A stretch of 64,000 nucleotides of DNA from Blautia sp. AF19-10LB (lineage in GTDB: Bacteria; Bacillota; Clostridia; Lachnospirales; Lachnospiraceae). The translations under genes were made by a program, and so were the position numbers. The notes beneath the pieces are model-generated. The model saw only the letters and a list, made by a program, of their open reading frames with translations, was not told where the DNA came from and did no database searches. Within the stretch, counting starts at the first letter, position 1; the number at the start of each line of letters is the position of its first letter. Below, in pieces: positions 62,711-64,000 of the stretch. The DNA is taken from contig NZ_QTWS01000003.1 in NCBI RefSeq assembly GCF_003461245.1, positions 137,209 through 201,208 of the forward strand, read 5' to 3'.

Positions 62711-62850
62711 TTGAGCCTCTCATGGGCAAGTGAACTACTCGGCAACAAGTTACCAGAGCATCTGAAATCTGGCGGGATACCGCCTTTTTTCAGGGTGCGT
62801 CCATGGCACCAATACTGCTTGCCTTTCGGCTATACAGCTACTTTTATTAT
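62711..62850 (-). ncRNA. Candidate reRNA (omega RNA) of the adjacent tnpB
   Basis: Immediately 3' of the tnpB stop are three compact stems: GCC-GAAA-GGC (62821-62830), GGTGC-CATGGAC-GCACC (62794-62810) and GGCGG-TATC-CCGCC (62771-62784). The region then ends in GCTCAA near 62711, resembling an IS200/IS605 right end. TnpB guide RNAs come from exactly this 3' part. The guide would be the flanking bases below about 62711. Expression not shown. Confidence 0.5.
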
Positions 62851-64000
62851 TTCTGGATTTTTTAGTCCGGTTACGGACAATTCTTTTTGCTTCCCGGATA
62901 CGGAAAGATATTTCCGCAGGATATTAAACGCGCCTACTGCATCTGCGTTAAATCTTACTCCGTCAGTTATATACATACCCCGCTCTTTTCGGTTTGATGA
63001 TTCTGCATATCTCTTTGATATTTCCGGTGAAAACGGGCTGCACTGGCTGGTATAGCTTTCCTCTTGTTTTATCAATTGAATCCCATACAGTTTCAACTTA
63101 TATTCCAGCATGATATACAGCCTGTTATATGGCAGTCCGTGAAACTTCTGGTTGGTCTTGTGTCCCATATCTTTTTCTTTGCGGATATTTCGGATGTCCC
63201 CCACAACCACACAGCGGATATCTTCTTTTCTGCAGTATTCTGCAATCCATCTGGTCACTTTGTGAAGATAATCCTTTACTGCATTCTGCTTTTTCCTGTA
63301 AAGTCTCTGGATATGTTTCGATGATTTTGGATATTTTATTCCTCTTTCCGATTGCTGTGCATACCATACAGACTGAACTCTGGCGATTTCTTTATGAAAA
63401 TATCTTTCCAGAGAAAGATACTTTCTTCCCAGAATAAAAGCCCTGCCATTTCCAGAATCATAACAGGTCATCAGATTATGAAGTCCCAGATCAATAGATA
63501 AATAATGTCCATTCTGAGAAATCTGTTCCGGCTCTTCAATCTCATAGATAACAATAAGGTCACATTTTCCGTTTTCCGGTGGATAGATCCGCAGCTGTTT
63601 TATATGATCCATGTTCCTGAAAATCTTATTTTCAAGATATAGAAATTTTTCATGGATCCCATATGTTTCTTCCATGTAGCTTTTCAGATCCTTTGACAGA
63701 GACAGACGCAGCTGGTCTGAACCTTTCTCATGCCGGATCCCCATCTGCATGTATGTGACCGGTATATTATCCTGTTTAAAACGGGGCGGATTTGGATCTT
63801 TGATCCCTCCAGTCTTTTTCAGGACATAAAAAGATTTCCATGCTTTGTCCAACTGCTTGCAGGTCTCCTACGCTGTCTGTGATGGTAGCTGTCTGTACCA
63901 CAGATCTCCTTTATGTACTTTTTTCTGATAATACCAGTCAAGATACTTTTCCAGTCCCAGTTCTTTATAATGATGGCGTTCATAGTTGCAGACATTCCAG
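62830..64000 (-). pseudogene. tnpB: IS200/IS605-family TnpB with an in-frame amber stop (continues past the window)
   Basis: The frame from the window end reads WNVCNYERHHYKELGLEKY...LWYRQLPSQTA, then TAG at 63868-63870, then ETCKQLDKAWKSFYVLKK and on to TAG at 62830. Homologues have Gln at such a position, so CAG to TAG is likely. RuvC-I Asp is in LSIDLGLHNLMT and RuvC-III Asp in RFNADAVGAFNI. The usual RuvC-II Glu is Gly (VVVGDIRNIRK), with QEESYTSQ nearby as a possible substitute. The CxxC zinc pairs are absent (SQCSPFSPE). A restart downstream of the TAG would lack the N-terminal domain. Confidence 0.8.

Overview
The window looks like a chromosomal segment of a gut Lachnospiraceae bacterium (Blautia/Dorea/Coprococcus-like; genus not resolvable from sequence alone). 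The reasons are moderate GC with AT-rich intergenic DNA, strong AGGAGG-type ribosome binding sites, a CotF-like spore coat protein, a two-domain AdhE, BMP-family nucleoside transporters, and several small proteins of Clostridia type. I see no rRNA, tRNA, CRISPR array or prophage.

Layout. 1-2.9 kb: a BMP-type ABC importer (binding protein, ATPase, start of a permease). 3.2-6.2 kb: dapA-dapB, a corrinoid adenosyltransferase and a double OB-fold SSB-like protein, divergent from typA. 8.3-17.7 kb: adenosine deaminase, AI-2E family permease, adhE with Rex-like operators, a small alarmone synthetase, and an aminotransferase with an NSS transporter. 17.8-19.5 kb: a scar made of a manA tail, a TnpB head and an internally deleted IS982 element. 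19.5-25 kb: a sugar-binding-type protein, an RluA pseudouridine synthase, a ~970-nt stretch with no ORF, its own near-consensus promoter and many hairpins (a candidate large structured RNA), then an aconitase-family hydratase. 25-34.8 kb: a tail-anchored HEPN-like protein, an acyltransferase, murF-ddl with an L,D-transpeptidase-like protein, an aminotransferase, and a methyltransferase coupled to a Cys-rich miniprotein. 34.8-40.8 kb: pstSCAB-phoU-phoR without phoB. 40.9-50.2 kb: aldo/keto reductase, CotF, SseB-like, HAD hydrolase, a secreted phosphoesterase with a Pho-box-like promoter, YibE/F, a second NSS transporter, ureidoglycolate lyase-like and cutC. 50.3-54.8 kb: a MerR-type promoter in front of a macro-domain remnant, a two-component system with a lipoprotein, and a Crp-like regulator. 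54.8-61.9 kb: a nucleoside uptake and salvage operon (BMP lipoprotein, ATPase, two permeases, uridine phosphorylase, internally deleted cytidine deaminase, phosphopentomutase). 62-64 kb: MATE and phosphoesterase remnants next to a TnpB gene with an in-frame stop and a hairpin-rich 3' region.

Themes. Nucleoside handling recurs (two BMP importers, add, udp, cdd remnant, deoB). Phosphate control links the pst operon and the secreted phosphoesterase through 11-bp-periodic TGTAAAA repeats. At least seven loci are truncated, internally deleted or carry a nonsense codon (manA, two tnpB, IS982, macro domain, cdd, MATE plus phosphoesterase), so the segment appears to be eroding by deletion. The main candidate for an undescribed element is the ~970-nt noncoding RNA at 21467-22439.
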